Of a stretch of DNA of 40,772 bases, positions 25,215 through 32,844 are shown one piece after another. The stretch is from Akkermansiaceae bacterium (GTDB lineage Bacteria > Verrucomicrobiota > Verrucomicrobiia > Verrucomicrobiales > Akkermansiaceae). A program made the translations under genes and the position numbers. The notes under the pieces were generated by a model that ran no database searches, had not been told where the DNA came from, and saw only the letters and a list, made by a program, of their open reading frames with translations. The stretch's first letter is position 1. Every line of letters begins with the position of its first letter. Where the stretch lies: NCBI GenBank assembly GCA_022510805.1, contig JAFLSS010000013.1, forward strand, positions 1 to 40,772, in the 5' to 3' direction.

Positions 25215-25880
25215 TTAGCCGGCCGAAGGAAGCGGCTGCAGGGGGAGCCATTGCTCCTTAATATTAGCAATGAAACGCTTGGGGTAGGATTCAGGATTTT
25301 TGAGATCAAACTCAATACGCTCCATAATGCGCTGCTGCAGCAGGAAAGAATTATAATCAGCAATAATATCCCCGAAGCGCTCCTGCACCTCTGCAAGGAA
25401 GAGATTGCGGAAGCCGGCATGCAGCGGCGTCATCTTGTAGCGGTTATCATTGGTGAGCGGGGCATAGATAGCCGGGATATAGCACACATTGAAGAGAGAA
25501 TTAAAGAGGAGCGGATTATTGGTGCCGCCGAAAATATGAGCGCACACATAATTAGCCGGCTTGCAGATACCGAGCAGATTGCAGAGCGTCTCATTAGGCG
25601 TCAGGTTACCATCGCGGTCCTTCACCAACTCCAGCTCAAAGAGCTCCTCATAAAACTTGCGCAGCCAATCCTCATGCACCACCATCCGCAATTTCATACT
25701 GGGCTTATCATGGCTGAGGAACTGTTTTTTGAGTTCGAGCCAATCGCGCATAGCCTCTTCATGAGGCGCGAACAAGCACATCTTGATCCCCACCTCATAA
25801 AATTTCTCCACAGTAATCCCGTACTCGCGGATCACTTCTTCATAGGCATTCAGCGCCCGAATATTTTCCGGCTCATTCAT
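25215..25880 (-). CDS. Hypothetical protein, last gene of the glycan operon
   Basis: The 221-residue soluble protein has no signal peptide or membrane helix. It starts with a mostly helical region (MNEPENIRALNAYEEVIREY) and has a striking central block, ANYVCAHIFGGTNNPLLFNS (108-127), continuing FNVCYIPAIYAPLTND. This looks like a conserved motif and loosely recalls the beta-beta-alpha core of HNH-like proteins, but I cannot name the family. Its start overlaps the end of the glycosyltransferase gene by four bases (ATGA), so it is translated with the operon. A role in tailoring or assembling the surface glycan is inferred from position only. Base composition is AT-rich like its operon partners. 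Confidence 0.6.
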   Translation of the reverse strand: MNEPENIRALNAYEEVIREYGITVEKFYEVGIKMCLFAPHEEAMRDWLELKKQFLSHDKPSMKLRMVVHEDWLRKFYEELFELELVKDRDGNLTPNETLCNLLGICKPANYVCAHIFGGTNNPLLFNSLFNVCYIPAIYAPLTNDNRYKMTPLHAGFRNLFLAEVQERFGDIIADYNSFLLQQRIMERIEFDLKNPESYPKRFIANIKEQWLPLQPLPSAG

Positions 25881-27805
25881 GATCCTTCGATAAATTCCTT
25901 AATTTTAGCCAGGCGATTCTGGATATCTAGTTTTTTCTTTTGGTAGTGCTGCCTGAGCTTGCCGAATGTGGTGAGCGCTCGCAGCCGGTACCATATGGAA
26001 AGGAGGCGAAGCCGGGTACGGCGGGTTATGTCGCGCAGCAGTTCGGCTTGGAGTTCTTTGGTTGCAGTGGCCGCCAGGTTCTTTGCTGCCGCTTTGAGAT
26101 ACTTGTATACGATTTCTTCGTAAAATGGCAGCGTGCGTGCATGACTCCACCAATGATGAGCCATATCGGCGGAGGGGTTCTTCCATGGCTTGTCCGAGGT
26201 GGCGTAGTGGATAATTTTGGGTGCAAGTCTGTCTACGGAAGTGAATTGAGCGTAGTTTTCGCGTGGTAGATATGATATGCCTTTCATGTTGTGCGGCACA
26301 TTCCATGCGGTGTCGAGGAAATGCACATGCCCCAAAATATGTTGATTCAGCACGTCCCGTTCCATATTTTCGTAATCATGGCTCGCGGCTGTGGCTTCCC
26401 ACTTGGAATCTATGCTGTTCTTACGCAACTCTGCAAGGTTGAGCAGGAGAACGCCTGCATTGACATACTGAAACAAAGCATCATCTAGCCCGATGTAATC
26501 CAGAGATAATTTTGATGCACAGTTATTCGTGTTTCTCAGCTGCCCCATTATTGAATAATCCAAAGCTGCGCCTACCCATTTATCGTTGATATCGATAGAA
26601 AATAGTGCTGCCACATCAGCCAGCACCAATGTGTCTGCATCCAAGTAGAGCACCTTGTCGTAGTGTTTCAAGATGCCGGGCACAAAAAGCTTGCAGTACG
26701 CGGTGGCAGAGCGGTGCCCGCGTTTGGTCAGCTTTTTGTCATACATATGGGGGTGCATCTTGTAAAAGCGAAATGAAAAGTTAGTCGCGGGGGGGGTAGA
26801 CAAACTTTTTAGCTTGGAAATATTCTTTTCCGAGAGACCATTGTCGAGGATGATCAGATCATAGTTGAAGTCAGGAGATGCGTGCTCCTGAAGGGATTTG
26901 ATCATGACGGCTATTGGCAGGACATAATTATTGTCACAAGCGCTGCAAATGGCGATGTTGCGCTCGGGGAATGCCGGTAGCACCGGGGATTTGATGCTGG
27001 TGTCCTCAAATAGGTAAGCCGGTAAGTATTTTACGCTCGCATGGTGTTTTTTCTCTTTATAGTAGGCCCACATGCCAAGCGCCCACTCGCCGATACGCCC
27101 GTAAACTCTATCTCTCGCTTTATAATATTGGACCTTTTTGTCAATGAAGGGTTCGATCTTATCAAGCGTTGAAAAAAGAAAGGAACAGTATTCAAAAAAC
27201 ATATCCCTTTTCATTACCATCAAATTGGAGCGTGCTGCCCACTTTCTATTTAAGTAGTCATTGCAAATGTCTGATGGTAAGGGGGAGTGCTCTAGGAATA
27301 GCTGTAATTCGTAGTCCCACTTTCTTCTTGTTTTTTCTCCTTCTGTTAAACCCAGGCCGGAAATTTGTTTATACAAGATGATGTCATGTTGACCAAGGCT
27401 GCGCAGGATAGACTCTGAGTTGAGATGTGTGGAGATGAACTCCTCAGAGAGAAAGGGGGTGTAAATAAAATTGTACGTCTGTTTTTTTTCATTGAAGGCT
27501 ATGATGCGCCTGTAATGCATGAGCCCGATGTAATCAGGATTGCCTAGTTCATCATAGTTTTTCCATGCCCAATACAGGGCTGTGAGTTCGGAATAGGTGA
27601 GAGTTTTTTCAGAGATATGATCACCGGTGTTATCACCGATCATATGATCGTGTAACCACGCCAAGTCAGCATCTCGGATGTAGCCATCTTTGCCAAAGCC
27701 GGCTTGTGCCCGCCCTGCGTGGATGGGTACAAAGATTTCACTTTTAACAAGCGTGGCCGGCTTGTGGTAGCAAACGAGTATTTTTACACTAGGAGTGGTT
27801 GTCAT
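25877..27805 (-). CDS. Two-domain glycosyltransferase (DUF4422 + GT8)
   Basis: The 642-residue protein joins two putative transferases. Residues 8-270 match the DUF4422 pattern: KILVCYHKP, ADLAWLHDHMIGDNTGDHIS, SELTALYWAWKNYDELGNPD, and YIGLMHYRRII. Residues 283-560 are GT8-like: NIAICSACDNNYVLPIAVMI, the metal-binding DxD at Asp389-Asp391 in KVLYLDADTLVLADV, NAGVLLLNL, and a late HYATSDKPWKNP. The C-terminal 80 residues are basic and helical and may sit on the membrane. GT8 enzymes are retaining and use nucleotide hexoses. One protein could thus add two successive sugars of a surface glycan. The start overlaps the AraD-like gene by four bases. The donor and acceptor sugars are unknown. Confidence 0.85.
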   Translation of the reverse strand: MTTTPSVKILVCYHKPATLVKSEIFVPIHAGRAQAGFGKDGYIRDADLAWLHDHMIGDNTGDHISEKTLTYSELTALYWAWKNYDELGNPDYIGLMHYRRIIAFNEKKQTYNFIYTPFLSEEFISTHLNSESILRSLGQHDIILYKQISGLGLTEGEKTRRKWDYELQLFLEHSPLPSDICNDYLNRKWAARSNLMVMKRDMFFEYCSFLFSTLDKIEPFIDKKVQYYKARDRVYGRIGEWALGMWAYYKEKKHHASVKYLPAYLFEDTSIKSPVLPAFPERNIAICSACDNNYVLPIAVMIKSLQEHASPDFNYDLIILDNGLSEKNISKLKSLSTPPATNFSFRFYKMHPHMYDKKLTKRGHRSATAYCKLFVPGILKHYDKVLYLDADTLVLADVAALFSIDINDKWVGAALDYSIMGQLRNTNNCASKLSLDYIGLDDALFQYVNAGVLLLNLAELRKNSIDSKWEATAASHDYENMERDVLNQHILGHVHFLDTAWNVPHNMKGISYLPRENYAQFTSVDRLAPKIIHYATSDKPWKNPSADMAHHWWSHARTLPFYEEIVYKYLKAAAKNLAATATKELQAELLRDITRRTRLRLLSIWYRLRALTTFGKLRQHYQKKKLDIQNRLAKIKEFIEGS

Positions 27806-28488
27806 TTTTGTCCATAATAGGCATTGGCGCCGTGTTTCCGCAGGTAATGTTTATCAAGAACATATTGAGGAAGTCTGCAATCAATCGGGTTGACTCGCAG
27901 GGTCCTGTAGTTCATTTTGGCGAGTTCCTCAAGGACGAGCGCCCTCTCTACTGCTTGCATGGCATCTTTCCCCCATGTGAACACGCCATGCTGGCGCACC
28001 AGAACACCGGGGATGGCGTCGACATCTTTATCCATGAATGTTTCGATGATGACTTTGCCGGTGTTTTGCTCATAGGCGCTTTCTGTTTCCTGCTGCGTGA
28101 GAGAGCGGGTGCAGGGAACGGCGCCATAGAAATAATCTGCATGTGTGGTGCCGTAGCATGCGATGGGTTGACCGGCTTGAGCAAAGACGGTGGCGTAGCT
28201 GGAGTGGGTGTGGCAGATGCCTTTGAGAGAGGGGAATGCCTTGTATAATTCCAAGTGGGTGGGTGTGTCGGAGGAGGGGCGGTATTGACCCTCCACGACT
28301 TTGCCATCCATATCCACCACAACCATGTGCTCAGGCTTCAGTTCTTCGTAGGGGACACCGGAGGGTTTGATGACAACCAGATCATCGTCTGTTCGCTCGG
28401 AGACATTTCCCCATGTAAGGATGATGAGACCGCTGGAGGCAAGTTGGCAGTTCGCGCGCTGGCAACGTTCTTTTATTTCTGTGAGCAT
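27802..28488 (-). CDS. araD: L-ribulose-5-phosphate 4-epimerase (AraD-like)
   Basis: AraD interconverts L-ribulose 5-phosphate and D-xylulose 5-phosphate through a Zn-dependent retro-aldol reaction. The 228-residue protein is the family's usual length with all key residues: GNVSER (27-32), KPSGVPYEEL, Asp74 (SSDTPTHLELYKAFP), zinc ligands His93 and His95 (CHTHSSYATVFAQAG) and His167 (RQHGVFTWG), Asp118 (THADYFYG) and the C-terminal YYG. That set distinguishes epimerases from the related aldolases. Its place is unusual: not with arabinose genes, but between an SDR and a glycosyltransferase, overlapping both (16 and 4 bases). I infer a biosynthetic role supplying a pentulose phosphate to the CDP-transferase of the same operon. 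Confidence 0.88.
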   Translation of the reverse strand: MLTEIKERCQRANCQLASSGLIILTWGNVSERTDDDLVVIKPSGVPYEELKPEHMVVVDMDGKVVEGQYRPSSDTPTHLELYKAFPSLKGICHTHSSYATVFAQAGQPIACYGTTHADYFYGAVPCTRSLTQQETESAYEQNTGKVIIETFMDKDVDAIPGVLVRQHGVFTWGKDAMQAVERALVLEELAKMNYRTLRVNPIDCRLPQYVLDKHYLRKHGANAYYGQK

Positions 28489-29510
28489 ACTGTGTCGTTG
28501 AGGGTGTTGTAGGTATGGCGAATGCCGGATATGAGAGAGAAATGCGGCTGCCAGCCCAGTGCCTGAAGCTTGGCAGAGCTCATGGTCAGCTCATAGCGCG
28601 GGGTGTCATTTGGATTTTCGCAAATGACATCTACTCCGGCAATGGAGGCGAGTGTGTGTGCAAAATCACTTAAGGAGGCATCACTATGAGCCACATTGTA
28701 GGCTTCTCCGGCTTGCCCGGAGGCCAGGATGCGCAAGATGCCCTGTATGGTGTCTGCCACGTAACACCATGAGCGCTTGTTGAGGCCGGGGCTTTTCATG
28801 ATGATGGGCTGGCGCTGTAAGGCGCAGTTGAGAAATTGCACGTCGGCTTTCGAGCTGTTGAGCTTGACCGTCGGGCCGTAGATAGATCCCAGTCGCGCGA
28901 TCATAGCACAGGTGCCTCCGGCAGCAGCTGCTGAGCGGAAGAGGGTTTCACACATGCGCTTGCTTTCGGGATAACAGGCTCGGGTCGAGTTGAAATCCAA
29001 GCTTCCGACCTCATCTTCATGGTAGGGAAGTGGGTTTTCACGCTGCCCGTAAACCTCATACGAGGAGAGAAAAAGCGTGCGGCAGGCAGGGTTTTTCTCT
29101 GCGAGTTTCAGCATGCTTAGTGAGCCCAAGAGGTTGAGCCTGGCTGTGCCGAGGGGGTCTGCCGCATAGAGACGAGGATGCGTGTTGCTTGCGCCGTGGA
29201 TGATGCAATCTACTGCTTCCTCCCAGTCCAAGGGGCGACAGAGGTCTTGGATAATGGGGTGGAAATGAGGGTGGGAAAGGTAATGAGCGAAGCGGCTTCG
29301 GCAGCTTTGCTCTGAGGTGAATGTGGCATAGATATGCAGGTCTGCTGCGCTTTCGCGCTGCAGCAGCATGAGCGCATCAATAAGGCAGGAGCCTACTAGC
29401 CCACTCCCGCCGGTGATGAAGAAACGCTTTCCCGCAGAGCATACGTCATCCCCCACAGAAGCAATAATTTGCTCTAAATCGGAGGCGTAGGTCGGATGTA
29501 GTGGGTTCAT
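28473..29510 (-). CDS. Extended short-chain dehydrogenase/reductase (NAD-dependent epimerase/dehydratase family)
   Basis: The 345-residue protein has the extended-SDR Rossmann signature FFITGGSGLVGSCLIDAL (30-47), the VDCIIHGASNTHPRL strand-4 motif, LFLSSYEVYG and the catalytic YxxxK in ACYPESKRMCE, followed by ARLGSIYGP and a WCYVADTIQGI C-terminal region. It is related to UDP-sugar epimerases and decarboxylases. Its neighbours make CDP-activated polyols, so it may reduce or epimerise a CDP-linked pentulose. That would parallel the SDR paired with a cytidylyltransferase in some pneumococcal arabinitol capsule loci; the parallel is from memory and unproven here. It overlaps the cytidylyltransferase stop by four bases and the araD start by 16. 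Confidence 0.85.
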   Translation of the reverse strand: MNPLHPTYASDLEQIIASVGDDVCSAGKRFFITGGSGLVGSCLIDALMLLQRESAADLHIYATFTSEQSCRSRFAHYLSHPHFHPIIQDLCRPLDWEEAVDCIIHGASNTHPRLYAADPLGTARLNLLGSLSMLKLAEKNPACRTLFLSSYEVYGQRENPLPYHEDEVGSLDFNSTRACYPESKRMCETLFRSAAAAGGTCAMIARLGSIYGPTVKLNSSKADVQFLNCALQRQPIIMKSPGLNKRSWCYVADTIQGILRILASGQAGEAYNVAHSDASLSDFAHTLASIAGVDVICENPNDTPRYELTMSSAKLQALGWQPHFSLISGIRHTYNTLNDTVCSQK

Positions 29511-30208
29511 ACCTGATCTTTCACTTCCAGCAAGGCACGGAAGATATCTATGTCCTCTGGTGTGGTGATCTTGACATTCTTAAATGAGCCTTCTACAAAC
29601 CACACGCTTTCCCCCACTTCGGTGGCCAAGGTGCAGGTGGCGATGGAGTTGTCGATGCCTTTTTCAGCGGCTTTTTTGTGGAGCTCAACGAGTTGACTCA
29701 GCCGGGCTCCCTGGGGAGTCTGCGTGCGGCGGAGTTGGGAGCGCGGGTAGGCGCGGGAGCTGGATATCCCATCGCTCGTTTCGAGCATGGCTTCGTTGCA
29801 CGGCAGCACGACTACTGATAAGCCATGTTGCTCGATGGAGGAAATGCAGTCCGATATGATCTTTGTGGACAGATTGGGGCGGATGGCATCATGGATCAGC
29901 ACGACGGCGTCGCCATCGTAGTTGTCGGCCATTGCCATGATTCCATTTTTGATGGATTCCTGCCCCACGTTTCCTCCGCGGACAACGTGCTTGAGTTTTG
30001 TGATGCCGAATTGCCGGGCGTAATCTTTCAAATCATCATCCCAGCCTTTGATGCACACAACTGCGATCACGTCAATCCTCGGGTGATTTTGAAACTTTTC
30101 GAGGGTATGGATGATCACGGGTTTTCCTTCTATGACAAGAAACTGCTTGGGAGTCACGCTCTTCATGCGCTCCCCCTTTCCTCCGGCTATGATTAGGGCT
30201 ATATTCAT
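29507..30208 (-). CDS. TarI/IspD-type polyol- or pentulose-phosphate cytidylyltransferase
   Basis: The 233-residue nucleotidyltransferase transfers CMP from CTP to a phosphorylated small polyol or pentulose. It has the glycine-rich CTP loop IIAGGKGERM (6-15), TPKQFLVIEGKPVIIHTLEK, the GGNVGQESI segment, VVLIHDAIRP (Asp in the metal/nucleotide site), RRTQTPQG and KITTPEDI. HDAIRPNL and the KITTPEDI ending look more like TarI (CDP-ribitol synthesis) than like IspD of the isoprenoid pathway. Position in a glycan operon directly after TagF-like genes also favours the polyol role. It overlaps its neighbours by four bases on both sides. I cannot exclude that it is the cell's IspD; a genome search for a second copy decides. 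Confidence 0.85.
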   Translation of the reverse strand: MNIALIIAGGKGERMKSVTPKQFLVIEGKPVIIHTLEKFQNHPRIDVIAVVCIKGWDDDLKDYARQFGITKLKHVVRGGNVGQESIKNGIMAMADNYDGDAVVLIHDAIRPNLSTKIISDCISSIEQHGLSVVVLPCNEAMLETSDGISSSRAYPRSQLRRTQTPQGARLSQLVELHKKAAEKGIDNSIATCTLATEVGESVWFVEGSFKNVKITTPEDIDIFRALLEVKDQV

Positions 30209-31449
30209 ATAGTCTCTTCTTTGGGTTTATTCATAATAGATTTGATAAGCTCGACGACGCGTGCGGCTGCGTGCCCGTCCTCTATGCATCCCTTGCCTTT
30301 GAGGAACTCTTCAACGCGCACCTTGTAGGCGGCTTCATCGAAGTTCTCTATATTCTCAACCATCTTCTCATTGTTCTCCGCAACGGGGAATGGCGTCTCC
30401 TCCAGCGGGTAATATAACCCGCGTGCATTTTCATATTTTTCTCGGTCAGCCGCGTACAGGAAACCGGGCTTGCGCGTGAGCATGAAATCCAAAATCCCGG
30501 AAGAGTAGTCTGTGATGTAGGCGTCAGCCGCAATATGAAGCTCTTGAATATCAGGATAATCAGAGATATTGAGGACTTCTACTCCCTCGGGTAGGAATTT
30601 GTTGCGATGCTCGAACATGAGGTGGTGCATCTTGACCGCAAAAACCCATTCTCCGCCAAAGCGGCGTTCAAAAGCATCTTTCACCATTGTATAATCCATG
30701 GTGTAGCAGCGGATGTCTTTATTCTCTCTCCAGGTGGGAGCATAGAGAAGAAGCTTTTTCTCCGGCGAGATGCCTAGCTTTTTATAGATTTGAAGCTTGA
30801 TTTCATTTTTATCCTCCCTGAACAAGAGGTCATTGCGTGCGTGACCATATTCAAAGATCGTGCCATTATTCCAGAATGTTTCCTTGTAGAAATCCGTTTC
30901 CCATTTGGAATTGGAGATGAAATAATCCATTTGTTCCGCATCCATGCGTGCCAGTTCAAGCGCGCTGCGCCGTGCACTCTTGTTCTTATCGCCTATTGTT
31001 TTAAGGCCAAAAGTACCATGCCAGGTTTGGATGTAGGTCTGCCCTTCTCTCTTGAAGAGGCCCTTGCGCACAAGTTTGTCATGACGCTCGTTTTCAACCC
31101 AGATTTTTGCTGTGGCCCACTCGCGTGCGGCGTCATCGGTGCCTCCCATGACAAGGCGCACATCCTTGGGGAAAGAATCAATATACTTCAATATATGGCG
31201 GTCAACAATCCACACCAAATCGTAGGGGAGATTTTGGCGGCGTATTTCTTCTGTTATGTATTTGGGGTTGCAGCTATAGCCTTTCAGTATAGAATGGAAT
31301 ACTATTTTGTTCTCCTGAATGGGCAGGCTGTGATAAAATTTCCTGTCTGTTACAGGTTTGCGAATTTTGATGCGTATCCCCATAATGCATAGACAATTAT
31401 GGAACGCGCCTGCGCTTTTGTACGAGTAGATGAAATCGCGGAGCTTCAT
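30205..31449 (-). CDS. CDP-glycerol/ribitol glycerophosphotransferase family protein (TagF/TarL-like), copy 1
   Basis: TagF-family enzymes transfer polyol phosphates from CDP-polyol donors to lipid-linked or growing polymer chains on the inner face of the membrane. The 414-residue protein shows the family motifs QTWHGTFGLKTIG (141-153, His144 catalytic), YGHARNDLLF, LLYAPTWREN, VFAVKMHHLM (conserved His) and AYITDYSSGILDFMLTRKPG with FLYAADREKYENARGLYYPL. There is no separate N-terminal domain, so it resembles the single-domain type. A start at 31383 (MGIRIKIRKP) is also possible and would align better with copy 2. It overlaps the cytidylyltransferase by four bases, linking donor synthesis and transfer. 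AT-rich. Confidence 0.88.
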   Translation of the reverse strand: MKLRDFIYSYKSAGAFHNCLCIMGIRIKIRKPVTDRKFYHSLPIQENKIVFHSILKGYSCNPKYITEEIRRQNLPYDLVWIVDRHILKYIDSFPKDVRLVMGGTDDAAREWATAKIWVENERHDKLVRKGLFKREGQTYIQTWHGTFGLKTIGDKNKSARRSALELARMDAEQMDYFISNSKWETDFYKETFWNNGTIFEYGHARNDLLFREDKNEIKLQIYKKLGISPEKKLLLYAPTWRENKDIRCYTMDYTMVKDAFERRFGGEWVFAVKMHHLMFEHRNKFLPEGVEVLNISDYPDIQELHIAADAYITDYSSGILDFMLTRKPGFLYAADREKYENARGLYYPLEETPFPVAENNEKMVENIENFDEAAYKVRVEEFLKGKGCIEDGHAAARVVELIKSIMNKPKEETI

Positions 31450-31507
31450 TGGTTTAATGAGGTTCAGTACGATAAGTTAGTATATGGTCTTTTGTTTCAA
31501 CGTTGTA

Positions 31508-32623
31508 CTATGATTGAAAAAGTTTCTCTACAATTTCAACCACTTGAGCTGCAGCGTTTCCTCTGTCACAGATACGCTTATCCTGTAAAAATGCTGTTAT
31601 TTGAGATTGATAGGCTGTTTCGTCGAATTTTTCAACGTTGAAAAGTAGGGATAAAAATTGGTTTGCGATGGGGAAGGGGGTGTCGGTGAGGGGGTAGTAG
31701 AGGCCGCGCTGGGTGCTGTAGTCGGCGGCGTCCGGGGCGTAGATGAAGGCCGGCCGGCCGGTGAGTAGGTAGTCAAAGATGCATGAGGAGTAGTCGGAGA
31801 TCATGCTGTCGGCCGCGGCCAGGAGTTCGGCGGTGTCCGGCCAGGCGGTGGCGTCGTATACTTGTTCGTCCTTGAGGATGAGGGGCTCCGGGTGCTTGCG
31901 GCGGCCGGGGTGCAGGCGCACGAGGATGACCCACTCTCCGCCAAAGCGGGCGCTCAGGGCTGCGCGCAGGCGGGGGAATTCCGGTAGGGGGGGGATGCGG
32001 TTCTCGGCGCCGTCTCGAAAGGTGGGGGCGTAGAGGCAGATTTTGCAGTCCGCGGGGAGTCCCAGTTCGCGGCGTACGCGGGCGGGGGTGTCGCCGGGGT
32101 GGAGGAGGAGGTCATTGCGCGGGGAGCCGGTTTCCAGGATGGGGCCGCTGTAAAAGAAGCTGGAGCGGTATGTGCTTGATAACCAGTGGGAGTTGGAGAG
32201 GAGGTAGTCGATGTGCCGGGAGTCGACTTTGGCTTTGCGGATGTAGGTTTCGCTGGGGGTGTGCACGTCTCCTTCCATTTTTTTGATGCCGTAGGAGCCA
32301 TGCCAGGTTTGGATGTAGATTTGGCCGGGTTTTTTCCGGTAGCCTTTGTCCCAGTAGTTGCTGAGGCGGTGGTTGGCGATGATGATGTGGGCGGTGGCGA
32401 GCTGGAGGCGGCTGAGGTATTTGCCGCAGATGGCGCGGATGCCCCGCGGGGTGCGCACGGGTTTGTGCTCGGAGATCCAGATGAGTTGTACGGGGAGGTT
32501 TCGACGTTGTAATTCTTCGGCAATATATTTGGGGTTGTCGGCGTATGTTTCTGTGAAACTATACAGCACGATCTTATGCCGGCGCACTGGTAAGGCATTG
32601 AAGATGCTGCTGATAATACCCAT
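31508..32623 (-). CDS. CDP-glycerol/ribitol glycerophosphotransferase family protein (TagF/TarL-like), copy 2
   Basis: The 371-residue paralogue of the next gene has the same motifs: VLYSFTETYADNPKYIAEEL (19-38), YIQTWHGSYGIKKMEG (103-118, His108), SPRNDLL, LYAPTFRDG, ILVRLHPG and SMISDYSSCIFDYLLTGRPA. It heads the operon. Two different copies suggest either a primase-polymerase pair or two linkages. Composition is mosaic: about 160 bases at its 3' end (31508-31668) are AT-rich like the rest of the operon, but the middle (31670-32510) is GC-rich like the core genome. Its ATG is preceded by AAGGGGAG seven bases upstream, a Shine-Dalgarno-like sequence rarely seen elsewhere in this window. A 58-base gap without clear promoter leads to copy 1. 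Confidence 0.88.
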   Translation of the reverse strand: MGIISSIFNALPVRRHKIVLYSFTETYADNPKYIAEELQRRNLPVQLIWISEHKPVRTPRGIRAICGKYLSRLQLATAHIIIANHRLSNYWDKGYRKKPGQIYIQTWHGSYGIKKMEGDVHTPSETYIRKAKVDSRHIDYLLSNSHWLSSTYRSSFFYSGPILETGSPRNDLLLHPGDTPARVRRELGLPADCKICLYAPTFRDGAENRIPPLPEFPRLRAALSARFGGEWVILVRLHPGRRKHPEPLILKDEQVYDATAWPDTAELLAAADSMISDYSSCIFDYLLTGRPAFIYAPDAADYSTQRGLYYPLTDTPFPIANQFLSLLFNVEKFDETAYQSQITAFLQDKRICDRGNAAAQVVEIVEKLFQS

Positions 32624-32630
32624 TTCTCAA

Positions 32631-32659
32631 CTCCCCTTTTCTTGTTGGAGTGTAGTATA
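32631..32659 (-). promoter_or_regulatory. Leader of the glycan operon: -10 box and Shine-Dalgarno sequence
   Basis: On the minus strand TATACT (32654-32659) can act as a -10 box, giving a leader of about 24 nt that contains AAGGGGAG (32631-32638) seven bases before the ATG. The -35 region 17 bases upstream is poor, but the spacer is exactly the left arm of a 20-base inverted repeat, which could bind an activator. Confidence 0.45.
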
Positions 32660-32844
32660 TCTCTTTTCAAATGCGATGAGCAGGCCTGTTATCCCCTCGG
32701 TCCTTGCTTATCAGCAGAAGCAGAAAAGAGAAAAACGAGAAAATGAGCAGCTATATTATTGTTATTTAAGTGGCGTATCTACCTAGAACACAGAGTAGCA
32801 AGTGACAACAATTTTCTGTGTTGACATCGCATTTGAAAGGAGAT
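32659..32844. repeat. Widely spaced 20-base inverted repeat
   Basis: CATCGCATTTGAAARGAGAT occurs at 32825-32844 on the plus strand (R = G) and at 32659-32678 on the minus strand (R = A), matching at 19 of 20 positions and enclosing 146 bases. It could be a pair of regulator sites serving divergent genes, or the ends of a small non-autonomous element; no target-site duplication is apparent. Confidence 0.6.

Noticed and set aside
32659-32844. Insertion sequence or MITE bounded by the inverted repeat
   Set aside because: No transposase, no target duplication and only one copy in the window; kept as an open finding, not called as a mobile element.
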